Notes: a model not told the origin generated them from the sequence alone. A stretch of DNA of 64,000 bases from Psychrobacter sp. LV10R520-6 (GCF_900182925.1 NZ_LT900024.1:1178001-1242000); one strand, 5' to 3'. Counted from the first letter of the stretch, positions 27,495-36,611 are shown. Made by a program: numbers and translations.

Positions 27495-28395
27495 TCAGTT
27501 CACAATAAAAGAAATACAACCCATATCATGGAATAGTTTCTTTAAATTATTCTCCATCCAACCTTGGCGTAGAAACTTTGCTTGTGCCCACTTTTTCTCG
27601 ATAGGATTTAGATCAGGGCTATAGGGTGGTAGAAATAACAGGCGATGACCGTGTCTATTGAGCAATCTTTTAACCCTTTTGTGAAAGCTTGTCACTCAGG
27701 CATAGCCTTCGTCTTGCGCTCGGGCAAAGCAGTGCTTTGCTTTATCCTTGCTCATGTCCATGACTATCACGCACTTGGTTTTGAGGCTTGGGATGAGGGT
27801 ATATTTGCACCAGTCGTAGAATATGTCACCATTAATATTTTTCTCAAAGTAATCAAGCGCAAATAGCGTCTTTTCATACAAAGCACCGATGACATTGGTT
27901 CGTTTTTTACCTTGCCAGTTGTAGCTGTCGATACAAGGAGTTCCAATAGGTGCATAGCCATAGGGTCTTATAGTCTCAAACTCAAAGCCACTTTCATCCA
28001 TATAAACGATGGGATAACCTTGCTGCGTAAAGCTATCAAGCTTCTTCTGGTACACCGCTCTTTTTATCGGACACGCTTTTGGGTGTTCCAAGGTCTTTTT
28101 TTTGACTGATGCCAAGGCGTTTTAAAGCCGTATGAATACCCGTCTTACTACAATTGAAGCGTTGTGCTCGTTCATACAGACAATCGTCTGGATATTGTTC
28201 AATATCTTTTAATAATAGGTCATCGTGTATTTTGCTTGGCGGTTTATCTCTTGTCTGTTTGATACTCGGATTTTTGAGCCAGCGCTGTAAGGTGGTTTTG
28301 CCGATATTGTAAAAAGCACAGGCTTGCCGAATGCTCATATCCTGTTGTTTGATGTTTTTAATCACTTGCGCTCGAAAGTCTGTTGAATAAGTCAT
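27495..28395 (-). pseudogene. IS630-family transposase (OrfA/OrfB), interrupted
   Basis: OrfA (28395 to 28036) starts MTYSTDFRAQVIKNIKQQDM and contains the DNA-binding half. OrfB continues from the run of eight A at about 28105 after a -1 shift, giving GISQKKTLEHPKACPIKRAV, the usual expression mode of this group. OrfB has the DDE residues in YMDESGFEFETIRPYGYAP and CVIVMD and, after the insert, SFHKRVKRLLNRHGHRLLFL and PPYSPDLNPIEKKWAQAK. An in-frame TGA (27696-27698) supplied by the insert stops translation just after the second catalytic Asp. Confidence 0.88.
27691..27755 (+). repeat. 65-bp hairpin-bearing insert, copy 2 (in IS630 transposase)
   Basis: On the plus strand the core reads GGCATAGCCTTCGTCTTGCG, then CTCGGGCAA, then a perfect stem GCAAAGCA/TGCTTTGC, then TTATCCTTGCTCAT. 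The outer parts match copy 1 at 17368-17434. The stem sequence differs entirely but the pairing is kept. It interrupts the transposase between VMD and SFHKR. Confidence 0.8.
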
Positions 28396-28457
28396 ATATT
28401 CTTCTACTGCTCTGCTTATCTTTAAGTTATTGTATCTTGTTTATAGAGAACCTACTA

Positions 28458-28849
28458 TATGAAAATATTAGTCTGGTCACTATAGAAATAATCAAGAATG
28501 TGAGTTGTGGGTTGAACCGTTTCTTTATTGCTTGGTGTTAGAACCACTATAACTACAAATGAACGGTCGTTCAAGTACAAATTTTAAATAACTACTCATT
28601 TAATTATCAAAATTAGGCACAATAAGTGTTTTTACTTACGCGATATTTAGAGAAGTTAATGTTGTGCCTATGTCAAATAATTTAGATTAAATGGTTGATG
28701 AGGGTAAGCACAGCTAGAGAGGCAGGTATCATCTCTAAAATACCGAATATTACTTTGATAAGGCAGTAAAGGAAATATACGATGCGCCGTAACCGATAAA
28801 CGCCAATGCTAAATAAAAATGTATCGACTTATTTTAGGACGGGACACGG
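28458..28849. other. Non-coding stretch with decayed sequence
   Basis: No intact gene is seen. It holds the palindrome at 28560 and probably the 5' region of the decayed dehydrogenase gene that follows. Confidence 0.5.
28560..28573. promoter_or_regulatory. Palindromic operator candidate
   Basis: TGAACGGTCGTTCA is a palindrome apart from its two central bases and is the size of a TetR-family site. Without the IS630 it would lie about 120 bases before the glutathione transferase start, and it also faces the decayed dehydrogenase gene. A binding site for TetR 1 is inferred. Confidence 0.5.
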
Positions 28850-29113
28850 GACGATTTAAACATTATTAAAATCAAGTTTAAAAGCTTATCATTCCATTGG
28901 GGATTCATGTTTGCCCGCTCGCTGTTTCAAGCAGCAGACATGGAAGCGCAAGGCCACCTATTAAACCGTGTTTCTGATCTAATCAATCAAGGTCATATTC
29001 AAACCACGGTTGCCAAAAATATAGGTATTATTAACGCAGCCAATTTGCGCGTCGCCCATTAAGCACTAGAATCCAGCACCTCAATCGGTAAAATGGTATT
29101 AGAAAGTTTTTAA
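28850..29113 (+). pseudogene. Zinc-type alcohol dehydrogenase-like/quinone oxidoreductase fragment
   Basis: An 87-codon frame ends in GKMVLESF, the usual C-terminus of this medium-chain reductase group, and contains SLSFHWGFMFARSLFQAADM. The first three quarters of the gene are missing and a TAA at 29060-29062 breaks the tail between VAH and ALESSTSI. It is a decayed relative of enzymes often controlled by electrophile-sensing TetR regulators. The ABM gene follows 27 bases later. Confidence 0.8.
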
Positions 29114-29140
29114 TATAACCCCACTAAAAAAGGACTAAAA

Positions 29141-29434
29141 ATGACCACATTAACCGTTATTGCCAATATCATTGCAAAAGATGACCACATCGCCTTAGTG
29201 AAGGCTGAACTTGAAAAGCTCCTACCAGTTACACGTGTAGAGGAAGGCTGTCTCCAATACAACCTATACCAAGACAACGAAAACCTGGCTCATTTTATGT
29301 TTCATGAAAGCTGGGCGTCACGTGAGCTGTGGCTGACACATATGGAAAATCAACACTTAAAAGACTACTTAGCGGCAACAGATGGCGCTGTTGAATCGTT
29401 CATCCTGAATGAGATGACAGAGGTTGCTCAGTAG
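29141..29434 (+). CDS. Antibiotic biosynthesis monooxygenase (ABM/YgiN-like) protein
   Basis: The 97-residue protein has a dimeric ferredoxin-like fold of the ABM family: LTVIANIIAKDDHIALVKAE, TRVEEGCLQYNLYQDNENLA, FHESWASRELWLTHMENQHL. Members oxidise quinols or act as small quinone/electrophile enzymes. AAAAAAGGACT gives a good ribosome site. It was probably in one operon with the decayed dehydrogenase. A clear terminator follows. Confidence 0.9.
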   Translation: MTTLTVIANIIAKDDHIALVKAELEKLLPVTRVEEGCLQYNLYQDNENLAHFMFHESWASRELWLTHMENQHLKDYLAATDGAVESFILNEMTEVAQ

Positions 29435-29486
29435 TATTTTTACTTAGTAACTGTTTAGAATAAAAAATAAGACTTAGAGTAAAAAA

Positions 29487-29524
29487 GAAGAGCGCCAACT
29501 AATTTAAAAGCGCTCTTCTTTTTT
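29487..29524 (+). terminator. Rho-independent terminator after ABM gene
   Basis: GAAGAGCGC (29487-29495) pairs perfectly with GCGCTCTTC (29510-29518), followed by TTTTTT. Confidence 0.85.
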
Positions 29525-29738
29525 GCTTATTGATGCCGAATAATTATGTTTCGACTCACCTAATTAGTGCAATAAACCTTACTAGCAAGACCATAGAGAT
29601 GTGTCAAACATCGTTGATGCGTTTATGCTTACAAAGCATTACTTACCTAAGTTACGGATATTACTGATCTAATTGTTATAGATAAGAGGAATGTAAGTCA
29701 CTCGTTACATTTTATTTAAGCGATTGCTCAAATATATG

Positions 29739-29754
29739 TTGAGCGTTCGCTCAA
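29739..29754. promoter_or_regulatory. TetR-type operator candidate, site A
   Basis: TTGAGCGTTCGCTCAA has perfect 7-base arms. A further half-site TTGCTCAA lies at 29724-29731. It is upstream of the CMD-domain gene. The same motif occurs at 29808 and 37366. Confidence 0.65.
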
Positions 29755-29807
29755 TATCATTTATAGTGATTTCTGTTGACCCGCCTAAAGAAGCGTTACG
29801 GCTCAAT

Positions 29808-29823
29808 TTGAGTGAATGCTCAA
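29808..29823. promoter_or_regulatory. TetR-type operator candidate, site B
   Basis: TTGAGTGAATGCTCAA matches site A at most positions and lies 79 bases before the CMD gene start. An overlapping CTCAATTTGAG palindrome sits at 29802-29812. Confidence 0.65.
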
Positions 29824-29901
29824 ATTTATTATTAGGCCTTAATCAGTAACCAACTTTAAGCTGACATGAAAAATCTCACATTTATTATTAGGAATTATAT
29901 T

Positions 29902-30456
29902 ATGACTGACTTTACCCTTCACGATAAGCAAAGTGCCCCAGCAGACAGCCAAGAATTGCTCGACGTGTCTATCAATGCCTTTGGCATGATTCCAAATTTG
30001 CACGCGGTCATGGCAGAAGCACCAGGACTACTCGAAGCCTACCAACGTCTACATCAGTTGTTCTTAGACAGCAGCTTCGATGATGAAGAAACCACTGTCG
30101 TATGGCAAACCATCAACGTCGAGCACGCCTGCCATTATTGCGTTCCTACCCATACTGGCATCGCCAAAAGCATGAAAGTAGATGACGCTATCACTGAAGC
30201 GTTACGTAACGAAACCCCGCTACCAACAGTACGCCTAGAAGCACTACGCGACTTCACGCTCTCCGTTGTCCGTAACCGTGGTAATGTTGATGATAGCGCT
30301 GTTCAAGCATTTTTGGATGCTGGTTATACCAAGCGTCAGGTTCTTGAAGTCATTCTTGGTACCGCTCAAAAAGTAATGAGCAACTATACCAACCATCTTG
30401 CCAACACACCGATAGACAAACCATTCCAAAAATTTGAATGGCACAAAGCTGACTAA
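29902..30456 (+). CDS. Carboxymuconolactone decarboxylase-family (AhpD-like) protein
   Basis: I chose the ATG at 29902 (MTDFTLHDK), with AGGA nine bases upstream, over an earlier start at 29866. The 184-residue protein has the redox motif EHACHYCVPTHTGIAKSM, in which CxxC and the following His are the AhpD-type peroxidase residues. It may act as a thiol reductase or peroxidase. Two palindromes just upstream suggest TetR control. It is followed by a DsbA-family gene in the same direction. Confidence 0.9.
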   Translation: MTDFTLHDKQSAPADSQELLDVSINAFGMIPNLHAVMAEAPGLLEAYQRLHQLFLDSSFDDEETTVVWQTINVEHACHYCVPTHTGIAKSMKVDDAITEALRNETPLPTVRLEALRDFTLSVVRNRGNVDDSAVQAFLDAGYTKRQVLEVILGTAQKVMSNYTNHLANTPIDKPFQKFEWHKAD

Positions 30457-30602
30457 TGAAGCTGACTAATAACACAACCAGTTAGGGGTTGTTATAATCC
30501 CTCTGATGTTTTTATACTGTTGTTCGAAAGACTGTTGTTCAGAAGTCAATCGGGCAGCAGTTTTTCAGTTAAATTTATAGGTAGAAGCTCACGAGAGGTC
30601 AT

Positions 30603-31271
30603 ATGGAAAATTCAAAGCAGTTATTATCAGAGCAACCCCTACAAATAGACATCGTATCAGACGTTGTTTGCCCTTGGTGTGTTATCGGCTATCGGCAGCT
30701 CGCTGAGGCATTGAAACAGACCAATACCCCGCATGAGATTCATTGGCATCCGTTTGAACTGAATCCCAACACGCCACCTGAAGGACAAAATCTGCGCGAG
30801 CATATCATGGAGAAGTACGGCAGCACGGCTCAAGACTCTGAAGAGAGCCGCGTTAGAATGACAGCCGCAGGCGCAGAAGTTGGCTTCGAGTTCCAATTTA
30901 CGGATGACACGCGAACGTACAATACCTTTAACGTGCATCAACTGTTGCACTGGGCGGATCAGCAAGGGCGCATGCACGATTTGAAGCAGGCACTATTCAC
31001 CGCGCATTTCACAAACAATCGCAATGTGTCTGATAGTGCCGTGCTTGCAGATATTGCAGCAGATATTGGGTTAGACCGTACTGAAGCATTAGCCGTTATC
31101 GAAGATCAGCGTTTTGCCAAAGACATACGCGAGGCCGTACAACGCTCGCAAGAACAAGGCATTCAAAGTGTACCATCCGTTATCTTTAACGGTCGTCATC
31201 TGGTTAGCGGCGCCCAAGGCGTTGAGAACTACATCAGCATTCTACAGCAATTGGCTGAGATGCCAGACTAA
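30603..31271 (+). CDS. DsbA-family oxidoreductase, FrnE-like
   Basis: The 222-residue cytoplasmic thioredoxin-fold protein has the active site VVCPWCVIGYRQL (CPWC) and the C-terminal cis-Pro region GIQSVPSVIFNGRHLVSGAQ. A helical insertion lies between. FrnE-type proteins are disulfide isomerases linked to oxidative stress. It likely shares the operon and TetR control of the CMD gene, 146 bases upstream. Confidence 0.9.
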   Translation: MENSKQLLSEQPLQIDIVSDVVCPWCVIGYRQLAEALKQTNTPHEIHWHPFELNPNTPPEGQNLREHIMEKYGSTAQDSEESRVRMTAAGAEVGFEFQFTDDTRTYNTFNVHQLLHWADQQGRMHDLKQALFTAHFTNNRNVSDSAVLADIAADIGLDRTEALAVIEDQRFAKDIREAVQRSQEQGIQSVPSVIFNGRHLVSGAQGVENYISILQQLAEMPD

Positions 31272-31399
31272 ACGAGGCTTTTAGCTATAGTTAATGCTAA
31301 ATAAAATAGAGTTGTAGATAAATACATGTGGCTAAAAAAATTCGTTTAGACGATATAAATTTTGAAAAACATCAACTTTAAACAACAATTGGAATTTAG

Positions 31400-32704
31400 A
31401 TGCCCGTTATTAAGTCTTGGCCAACACTGACGCGCTACCGCGCTTACTGGGTAGCGCTTTTTGTTTTTTTGGGTATTTGTGTGGGCATCTCTTCAAGCAC
31501 GGCAGTTACCAGTACGGTAGCCAGTACTGAGGATCAATCATACTGGCAGCAGATGGAAACGCGGGGTAAAAATCAAGATGTCTATTTTTATGCGTGGGGC
31601 GGCGATGCGCAAATAAATGCTTATATACAATGGGCAGCAGAGCAAATTAAGTCTCAGTACAATATTAACTTAGTACATGTAAAACTCAGCGATACCAGCG
31701 AAGCCGTAAGCCGCGTATTGGCTGAAAAATCAGCCAATAACAATAGCCAAGGTAGCGTGGATTTGGTGTGGATAAACGGGGCTAATTTTGCCACCATGAA
31801 TGAACACTCACTGCTACTAAAACAATGGTCAAATAAGCTGCCAAACTTTGCACTCACTGATCCTGACAATAACCCTGCGGTTACCTTTGATTTTGGTATT
31901 CCCACTGAAGGAATGGAAGCACCGTGGGGACAAGCGTCGCTTACTTTTTATTATGACAACCTTGCTATTGATGGTTCAGCGACTAACAGACCGCCAACCA
32001 CGTTAAACGAGATACTAAGCTGGAGCGCCCAACATCCCGGACGCTTTAGCTACCCAAAGCCGCCTGATTTTTTAGGCATGAGCTTTTTAAAGTATGCTTT
32101 AGTGACGCTACATCAAAAAAGCCCTGAAAATATAAAATCACAGCTGAACCAGCCAGCGACTGACCAAAATACAGCGCTGGTACTCACTCCTTTATGGGAT
32201 TTTTTGGACAAACTACACCCAACGCTATGGCGTAAGGGCGAGCATTTTATGCAAAATGGCGCGCAAATGCGGCGCTTAGTTGATGATACTGAGCTGAGCT
32301 TAGCATTTACTTTTTCAGCACCTGAAGTACCTGCAGCGGTACAACGTTATGATTTGCCAGAAAGTATTCGCAGTTATGCCATGGATGATGGAAGTTTGAG
32401 TAATACCCATTTTGTGGCGATTCCTTACAACGCCAGTCACCCCCAAAGCGCGCAACTGGTCGCTAATTTCTTACTCAGCCCAACAGCGCAGGCGCATAAA
32501 CAAAAAGCTAGCGTATGGGGAGACAAAACCGTACTTATTCAATCAACGCTAAATAGTGACCAGCAAGCGTTATTCAAAACAAGTAAGCCACACCCGAGTG
32601 CACTCCCCTTTAACAGTATTAAACGCACGTTGAGTGAGCCGCATCCCAGCTGGGTCGATGCTATTATGCAAGGTTGGGAGATGCGTTACGGGGTTAGCCA
32701 GTGA
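31400..32704 (+). CDS. ynjB: ABC importer substrate-binding protein, YnjB-like
   Basis: The 434-residue protein has an N-terminal membrane/signal segment (about 15-35) and a periplasmic binding fold (FYAWGGDAQINAYIQWAAEQ, LVWINGANFATM, EAPWGQASLTFYYD, ending in a PSWVDAIMQGWE helix). It resembles E. coli YnjB and thiamine-type binding proteins. The ligand is unknown. The stop overlaps the GTG start of the permease gene (GTGA), so they are translationally coupled. Confidence 0.88.
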   Translation: MPVIKSWPTLTRYRAYWVALFVFLGICVGISSSTAVTSTVASTEDQSYWQQMETRGKNQDVYFYAWGGDAQINAYIQWAAEQIKSQYNINLVHVKLSDTSEAVSRVLAEKSANNNSQGSVDLVWINGANFATMNEHSLLLKQWSNKLPNFALTDPDNNPAVTFDFGIPTEGMEAPWGQASLTFYYDNLAIDGSATNRPPTTLNEILSWSAQHPGRFSYPKPPDFLGMSFLKYALVTLHQKSPENIKSQLNQPATDQNTALVLTPLWDFLDKLHPTLWRKGEHFMQNGAQMRRLVDDTELSLAFTFSAPEVPAAVQRYDLPESIRSYAMDDGSLSNTHFVAIPYNASHPQSAQLVANFLLSPTAQAHKQKASVWGDKTVLIQSTLNSDQQALFKTSKPHPSALPFNSIKRTLSEPHPSWVDAIMQGWEMRYGVSQ

Positions 32705-34455
32705 GTGCACTGCCTAAGGATAAAACAGCAAGCTCTGCATCGGCCGCTCATCACAAAACAGATAGGTTTACCCGCCTTGTAAAATTCAGTCCGCGATTTT
32801 TACTTGCCTTACTTATATTACCCGTCCTCGGTGGTTTAGTAAGCGTACTCTTGCCAGCTTTTGGTTGGGCGCCGGCACTTGAACAAACAACGATTGGTTT
32901 ACAAGGTTTTAAAGCCCTTTGGCAAACGCCCGGCATCACGCAAATGGCCACGTTGAGCGTGGCAACGGGTTTAATAAGTACGCTACTCGCTTTTTTAATG
33001 ACATTAATGATTTTGGCAGCATTTTTCAATAGCCTTTGGCTCAATCGTATTGAACGTTTGCTCAGCCCTATTTTAGTCATTCCCCATGCGGCGGCCGCCA
33101 TTGCGGTTGGCTTTTTAATTGCGCCCTCAGGTATGTTTTCTCGATTGATTTCACCCTGGTTAAGTGGCTGGGAGCTGGCACCCCACGGCATATTCCCGCA
33201 CGATCCATACGGTATTAGTATCATTTTAGGACTAACGTTAAAAGAGCTGCCGTTTTTATTATTGATGGCACTGGGTGGGTTGGCTCAACCTGAACTTGGT
33301 AAAAAATTACGCCAGCAGCATAAAGTAGCGCTCAATTTAGGCTACTGCCCAATGACCGCCTTTTTTAAAGTGGTCTTACCAAATCTTTATCCCTTGTTGC
33401 GCTTGCCTATTTTTGCCGTACTCGCTTATGCCAGTGCCAGTGTCGAGATGCCGCTTATACTCGGCCCCAATACCCCGCCAACACTAGCCGTTGCTATTAT
33501 GAACTGGTTCAACGATGTTGATTTAAATCTACGCATAAAAGCCTCTGCTGGTGCGGTATTACAGCTCGCACTTACGGGTAGCTTACTGGCACTATGGCTA
33601 GCTGGCGAAAAAACCATAAAAACATTGTGTAGTGATTTACTCACCAATGGTCAGCGCGAATATGGCGGTGATTTTTGGCACAAAATCATTATAGTGCTCA
33701 CGACCTTAGTTATTGGCTTCATATTACTGGCATTAATGGGTCTAGTGATGTGGTCGGTTGCTGGGTTTTGGCGCTTTCCAGCAGCGCTACCCGAACAGTT
33801 GGTGTTATTGCATTTTCAAAGTGCACTAATGCAAATGGGCAGCCCGCTATTTAATACCCTTACTATTGGTCTAGTGACGACTGTCTTTGCGGTTGTCCTC
33901 ACTTTACTCTGTTTGGAATCCGAGCAGCTAACGGCCAAACCACTGTCTCGCTTTACCAGTTTGATTATTTACTTACCATTACTGGTACCCAGTATTGCCT
34001 TTTTGTTTGGCTTAGTATGGTTGCAGCAATTGGTCAATAACCAAACCGCGTTTCTTAATGTGGCCTTTACCCATTTATTGTTTGTATTGCCTTATGTGTT
34101 TTTGTCGCTGTCGAGTAGCTATCGACGCTTAGACCCTCGTTTTTCTAATGTTGCAGCAAGCCTTGGCGCCACGCCCTGTAAGGTATTTTTACAAGTTAAG
34201 CTACCGCAGTTATTTGCCCCGATTTTGATTGCAGCCGCACTTGGACTCGCTATTAGTTTTGGTCAATATCTACCGACGCTTTTAGCAGGTGGCGGACGTA
34301 TAGCCACTATCACCACTGAAGCCGTTACTCTAGCTAATGGTGCAAGCAGGCGCACCAGTGCCGTTTATGCCATTATGCAAATAGTGCTCCCCCTTATTGG
34401 GTTTATACTGGCGTGGGTATTACCTAAGTGTTTCTTTAAAAGTGCGCGTCGTTAA
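32701..34455 (+). CDS. ynjC: ABC importer fused permease, YnjC-like
   Basis: The 584-residue inner-membrane protein has about 12 membrane segments in two halves, each with a permease loop (LGYCPMTAFFKVVLPNLYPL and LGATPCKVFLQVKLPQLFAP). That marks an internal duplication like ThiP and YnjC. It starts with GTG, overlapping ynjB by 4 bases. It forms the channel for the YnjB ligand. Confidence 0.92.
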   Translation: MSALPKDKTASSASAAHHKTDRFTRLVKFSPRFLLALLILPVLGGLVSVLLPAFGWAPALEQTTIGLQGFKALWQTPGITQMATLSVATGLISTLLAFLMTLMILAAFFNSLWLNRIERLLSPILVIPHAAAAIAVGFLIAPSGMFSRLISPWLSGWELAPHGIFPHDPYGISIILGLTLKELPFLLLMALGGLAQPELGKKLRQQHKVALNLGYCPMTAFFKVVLPNLYPLLRLPIFAVLAYASASVEMPLILGPNTPPTLAVAIMNWFNDVDLNLRIKASAGAVLQLALTGSLLALWLAGEKTIKTLCSDLLTNGQREYGGDFWHKIIIVLTTLVIGFILLALMGLVMWSVAGFWRFPAALPEQLVLLHFQSALMQMGSPLFNTLTIGLVTTVFAVVLTLLCLESEQLTAKPLSRFTSLIIYLPLLVPSIAFLFGLVWLQQLVNNQTAFLNVAFTHLLFVLPYVFLSLSSSYRRLDPRFSNVAASLGATPCKVFLQVKLPQLFAPILIAAALGLAISFGQYLPTLLAGGGRIATITTEAVTLANGASRRTSAVYAIMQIVLPLIGFILAWVLPKCFFKSARR

Positions 34456-34481
34456 AAGCGCACATCATTGAAGGTTTTTTG

Positions 34482-35144
34482 ATGCAATCCTCTCTACAGA
34501 TAAAAGATTTACAGCTTTGTCTTCAAGATCAGCTGTTACTCAGCTTAGACGAGCAGCTCAATGGCGGTGAAATACTCACTATTATGGGCCCGTCAGGCAG
34601 TGGTAAATCAAGCTTATTAAATTGGCTGACGGGTACCCTTGCCAGCAGCTTTTCCGCCACTGGTGAAGTCTGGCTTAATGGTCAGAATGTTGGTAACCTG
34701 CCAACGCATTTGCGCCATATTGGGGTGTTATATCAAGATGCCTTACTATTTTCACACTTAACAGTGGCCGGTAATATTGCCTTTGCCATGCCTAAAGGTA
34801 ATAAAAAGCAGCGCCTTGCAAAAGTAGAGGAGTCACTTGAGCAAGTTGGCTTAAAAGGTATGGGCAACCGTCATCCCGATAATCTGTCGGGCGGGCAACA
34901 AGCGCGAGTCGCTTTATTACGGACGCTATTAAGCGAACCTAAAGCCATTTTACTTGATGAGCCGTTTAGTAAACTTGACACCCAACTAAGAGTTGCTACG
35001 CGCCAATTGGTATTTGATCAAATTCGTAATCGTAAACTACCCACCATTATGGTCACGCACGACCATAGCGATGCTGAGGCGGCAAAGGGTAAAGTTATCC
35101 ATTTACAAGCCATTAATTTAAAAGCTATCGACTCAGCACGATAG
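34482..35144 (+). CDS. ynjD: ABC importer ATP-binding protein, YnjD-like
   Basis: The ATG at 34482 has GAAGG seven bases upstream; a TTG one codon earlier is unlikely. The 220-residue ATPase shows Walker A GPSGSGKSS, the Q loop in VLYQDALLF, signature LSGGQQARVALLRTLL, Walker B AILLDEPFSKLD and the switch His in MVTHDHSDAE. It powers the YnjBC importer. Confidence 0.94.
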   Translation: MQSSLQIKDLQLCLQDQLLLSLDEQLNGGEILTIMGPSGSGKSSLLNWLTGTLASSFSATGEVWLNGQNVGNLPTHLRHIGVLYQDALLFSHLTVAGNIAFAMPKGNKKQRLAKVEESLEQVGLKGMGNRHPDNLSGGQQARVALLRTLLSEPKAILLDEPFSKLDTQLRVATRQLVFDQIRNRKLPTIMVTHDHSDAEAAKGKVIHLQAINLKAIDSAR

Positions 35145-35182
35145 CTGTAGAGTCAAAAGTTCAAACCCATAGGGCCATTAGC

Positions 35183-35827
35183 ATGCTAGACAAATACATT
35201 ATTCCCATTATAAAACCACTGTTGACCCCAGTGGTAAAGCTACTGCACAAGCGTGCTATAACGGCTGACCAGCTGACTGTGGCGGGATTTTTAATTGGCC
35301 TGTTGGCGGTGCCATTACTCGCCTTAGAGTATTGGTATGCGGCACTCACCGCTATTATTTTAAACCGTATTTTCGATGGGCTGGATGGTGCGCTGGCAAG
35401 ATATGCCAATCAAAGCTCGAGCGCTGGTGGCTATTTAGATATTACCCTCGACTTTCTATTTTATGCCGCAATTCCGTTTGGATTTATTATTGCCAATCCT
35501 GAGCAAAATGCTATTGCTGGCTCATTATTGTTAGCAACATTTATTGGTACCGGTTCAAGCTTTTTGGCCTTTGCAATCGCCGCTGAAAAGTTCGATATTG
35601 AAAAACCACAGTTTAAATATAAGAGCTTTTACTACTTAAATGGTCTAACCGAAGGCACTGAAACGATTGCGCTGTTTGTAGCGTTTTGCATTTGGCCGCA
35701 GCACTTTGCCCTGCTAGCCACCTTATTTTCTATTGCCTGCATGATTACTATTTTTACCCGCATACATGGTGGTTATCATACGCTTAGACAGCAAGAAGCC
35801 GAAATGAGTGGAGCAACCAATGACTAA
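35183..35827 (+). CDS. ynjF: CDP-alcohol phosphatidyltransferase-family protein, YnjF-like
   Basis: The 214-residue membrane protein has the family signature DGLDGALARYANQSS, then GGYLDITLDF (D-G-x2-A-R-x8-G-x3-D-x3-D). It transfers a phosphatidyl group from a CDP-lipid to an alcohol, or catalyses a related step. It lies directly after the transporter as in the E. coli ynj operon. AGGG lies eight bases before the ATG. The substrate is unknown. Confidence 0.9.
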   Translation: MLDKYIIPIIKPLLTPVVKLLHKRAITADQLTVAGFLIGLLAVPLLALEYWYAALTAIILNRIFDGLDGALARYANQSSSAGGYLDITLDFLFYAAIPFGFIIANPEQNAIAGSLLLATFIGTGSSFLAFAIAAEKFDIEKPQFKYKSFYYLNGLTEGTETIALFVAFCIWPQHFALLATLFSIACMITIFTRIHGGYHTLRQQEAEMSGATND

Positions 35828-36611
35828 CGAGGTATGGTGGCGACTTGGCTTTTTCTTTAGCATTTTAGTGATAATGATGCTGCTTGAATGGCGAAAACCA
35901 GCAAGACAATCACCCATTAAAAGTGGAACGCGTTGGTTCGCTAATTTTGGATTGGTCGTTTTGTCTTCAGTCGTTGCTCGCCTAGCGGTACCTATTGGTC
36001 TCACTGCAGTGGCGATTTATACCCAGCAGCACGGTATTGGTTTGTTTAATCTAATCGCCCTGCCAAACGTTATAGCGATTGTACTGAGTTTGATTTTGCT
36101 CGATATTTTAATATATTGGCAGCACAGATTATTTCATCGCGTGCCTATTTTATGGCGTTTGCACCGCGTCCATCATGCGGATGCCCATGTTGATACCAGT
36201 ACTGGACTTAGATTTCACCCTATTGAAATTGTACTCAGTATTTTGGTAAAACTGGTCGCTGTTGTTGTCCTAGGCGTTCCTGCTATAGCAGTACTCATAT
36301 TTGAGATAGCGTTAAATGGCTTGGCACTATTTAATCACGCCAATATTCGCCTGCCATCTGCTATCGAAAAACCATTGCGCCTCATCTTAATGACCCAAAT
36401 TTTACACCGTATTCACCATAGTCAAGTCGTCTCTGAGACCAACTCAAACTATGGCTTTAGCGTTATTTGGTGGGACAAACTGTTCGGCAGCTATAAAAGT
36501 GAAGCAAAAAAAACCGACAATGACCTTGATATCGGTTTGATTGAATACCCTACTGCCAAGCAAAACGCGTCTCTGTGGAGTTTATCGATGATGCCATTTA
36601 AGAGTAAATAA
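35820..36611 (+). CDS. Sterol desaturase/fatty acid hydroxylase-family protein
   Basis: The ATG at 35820 has GGAG eight bases upstream and overlaps the end of the previous gene by 8 bases; a GTG four codons earlier is less likely. The 263-residue membrane protein has the di-iron His clusters HRLFHR, HRVHHADAH and HRIHHSQ. It would hydroxylate or desaturate a lipid. Coupling with a phosphatidyltransferase suggests membrane-lipid modification; this is inference. Confidence 0.9.
   Translation: MTNEVWWRLGFFFSILVIMMLLEWRKPARQSPIKSGTRWFANFGLVVLSSVVARLAVPIGLTAVAIYTQQHGIGLFNLIALPNVIAIVLSLILLDILIYWQHRLFHRVPILWRLHRVHHADAHVDTSTGLRFHPIEIVLSILVKLVAVVVLGVPAIAVLIFEIALNGLALFNHANIRLPSAIEKPLRLILMTQILHRIHHSQVVSETNSNYGFSVIWWDKLFGSYKSEAKKTDNDLDIGLIEYPTAKQNASLWSLSMMPFKSK

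Larger units (their letters stand above)
27492..28457 (-). mobile_element. IS630-family insertion sequence, TA target, transposase broken
   Basis: Element of about 966 bp. The ends (27492 inward and 28457 inward) form imperfect 28-bp inverted repeats with TTC, TAAA and ATACAA in common, flanked on both sides by TA (27490-27491 and 28458-28459). That is the hallmark of IS630/mariner-type insertion. It carries OrfA and OrfB with an A-run frameshift signal and a 65-bp insert. It separates the glutathione-transferase operon from the palindrome at 28560. Confidence 0.88.
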
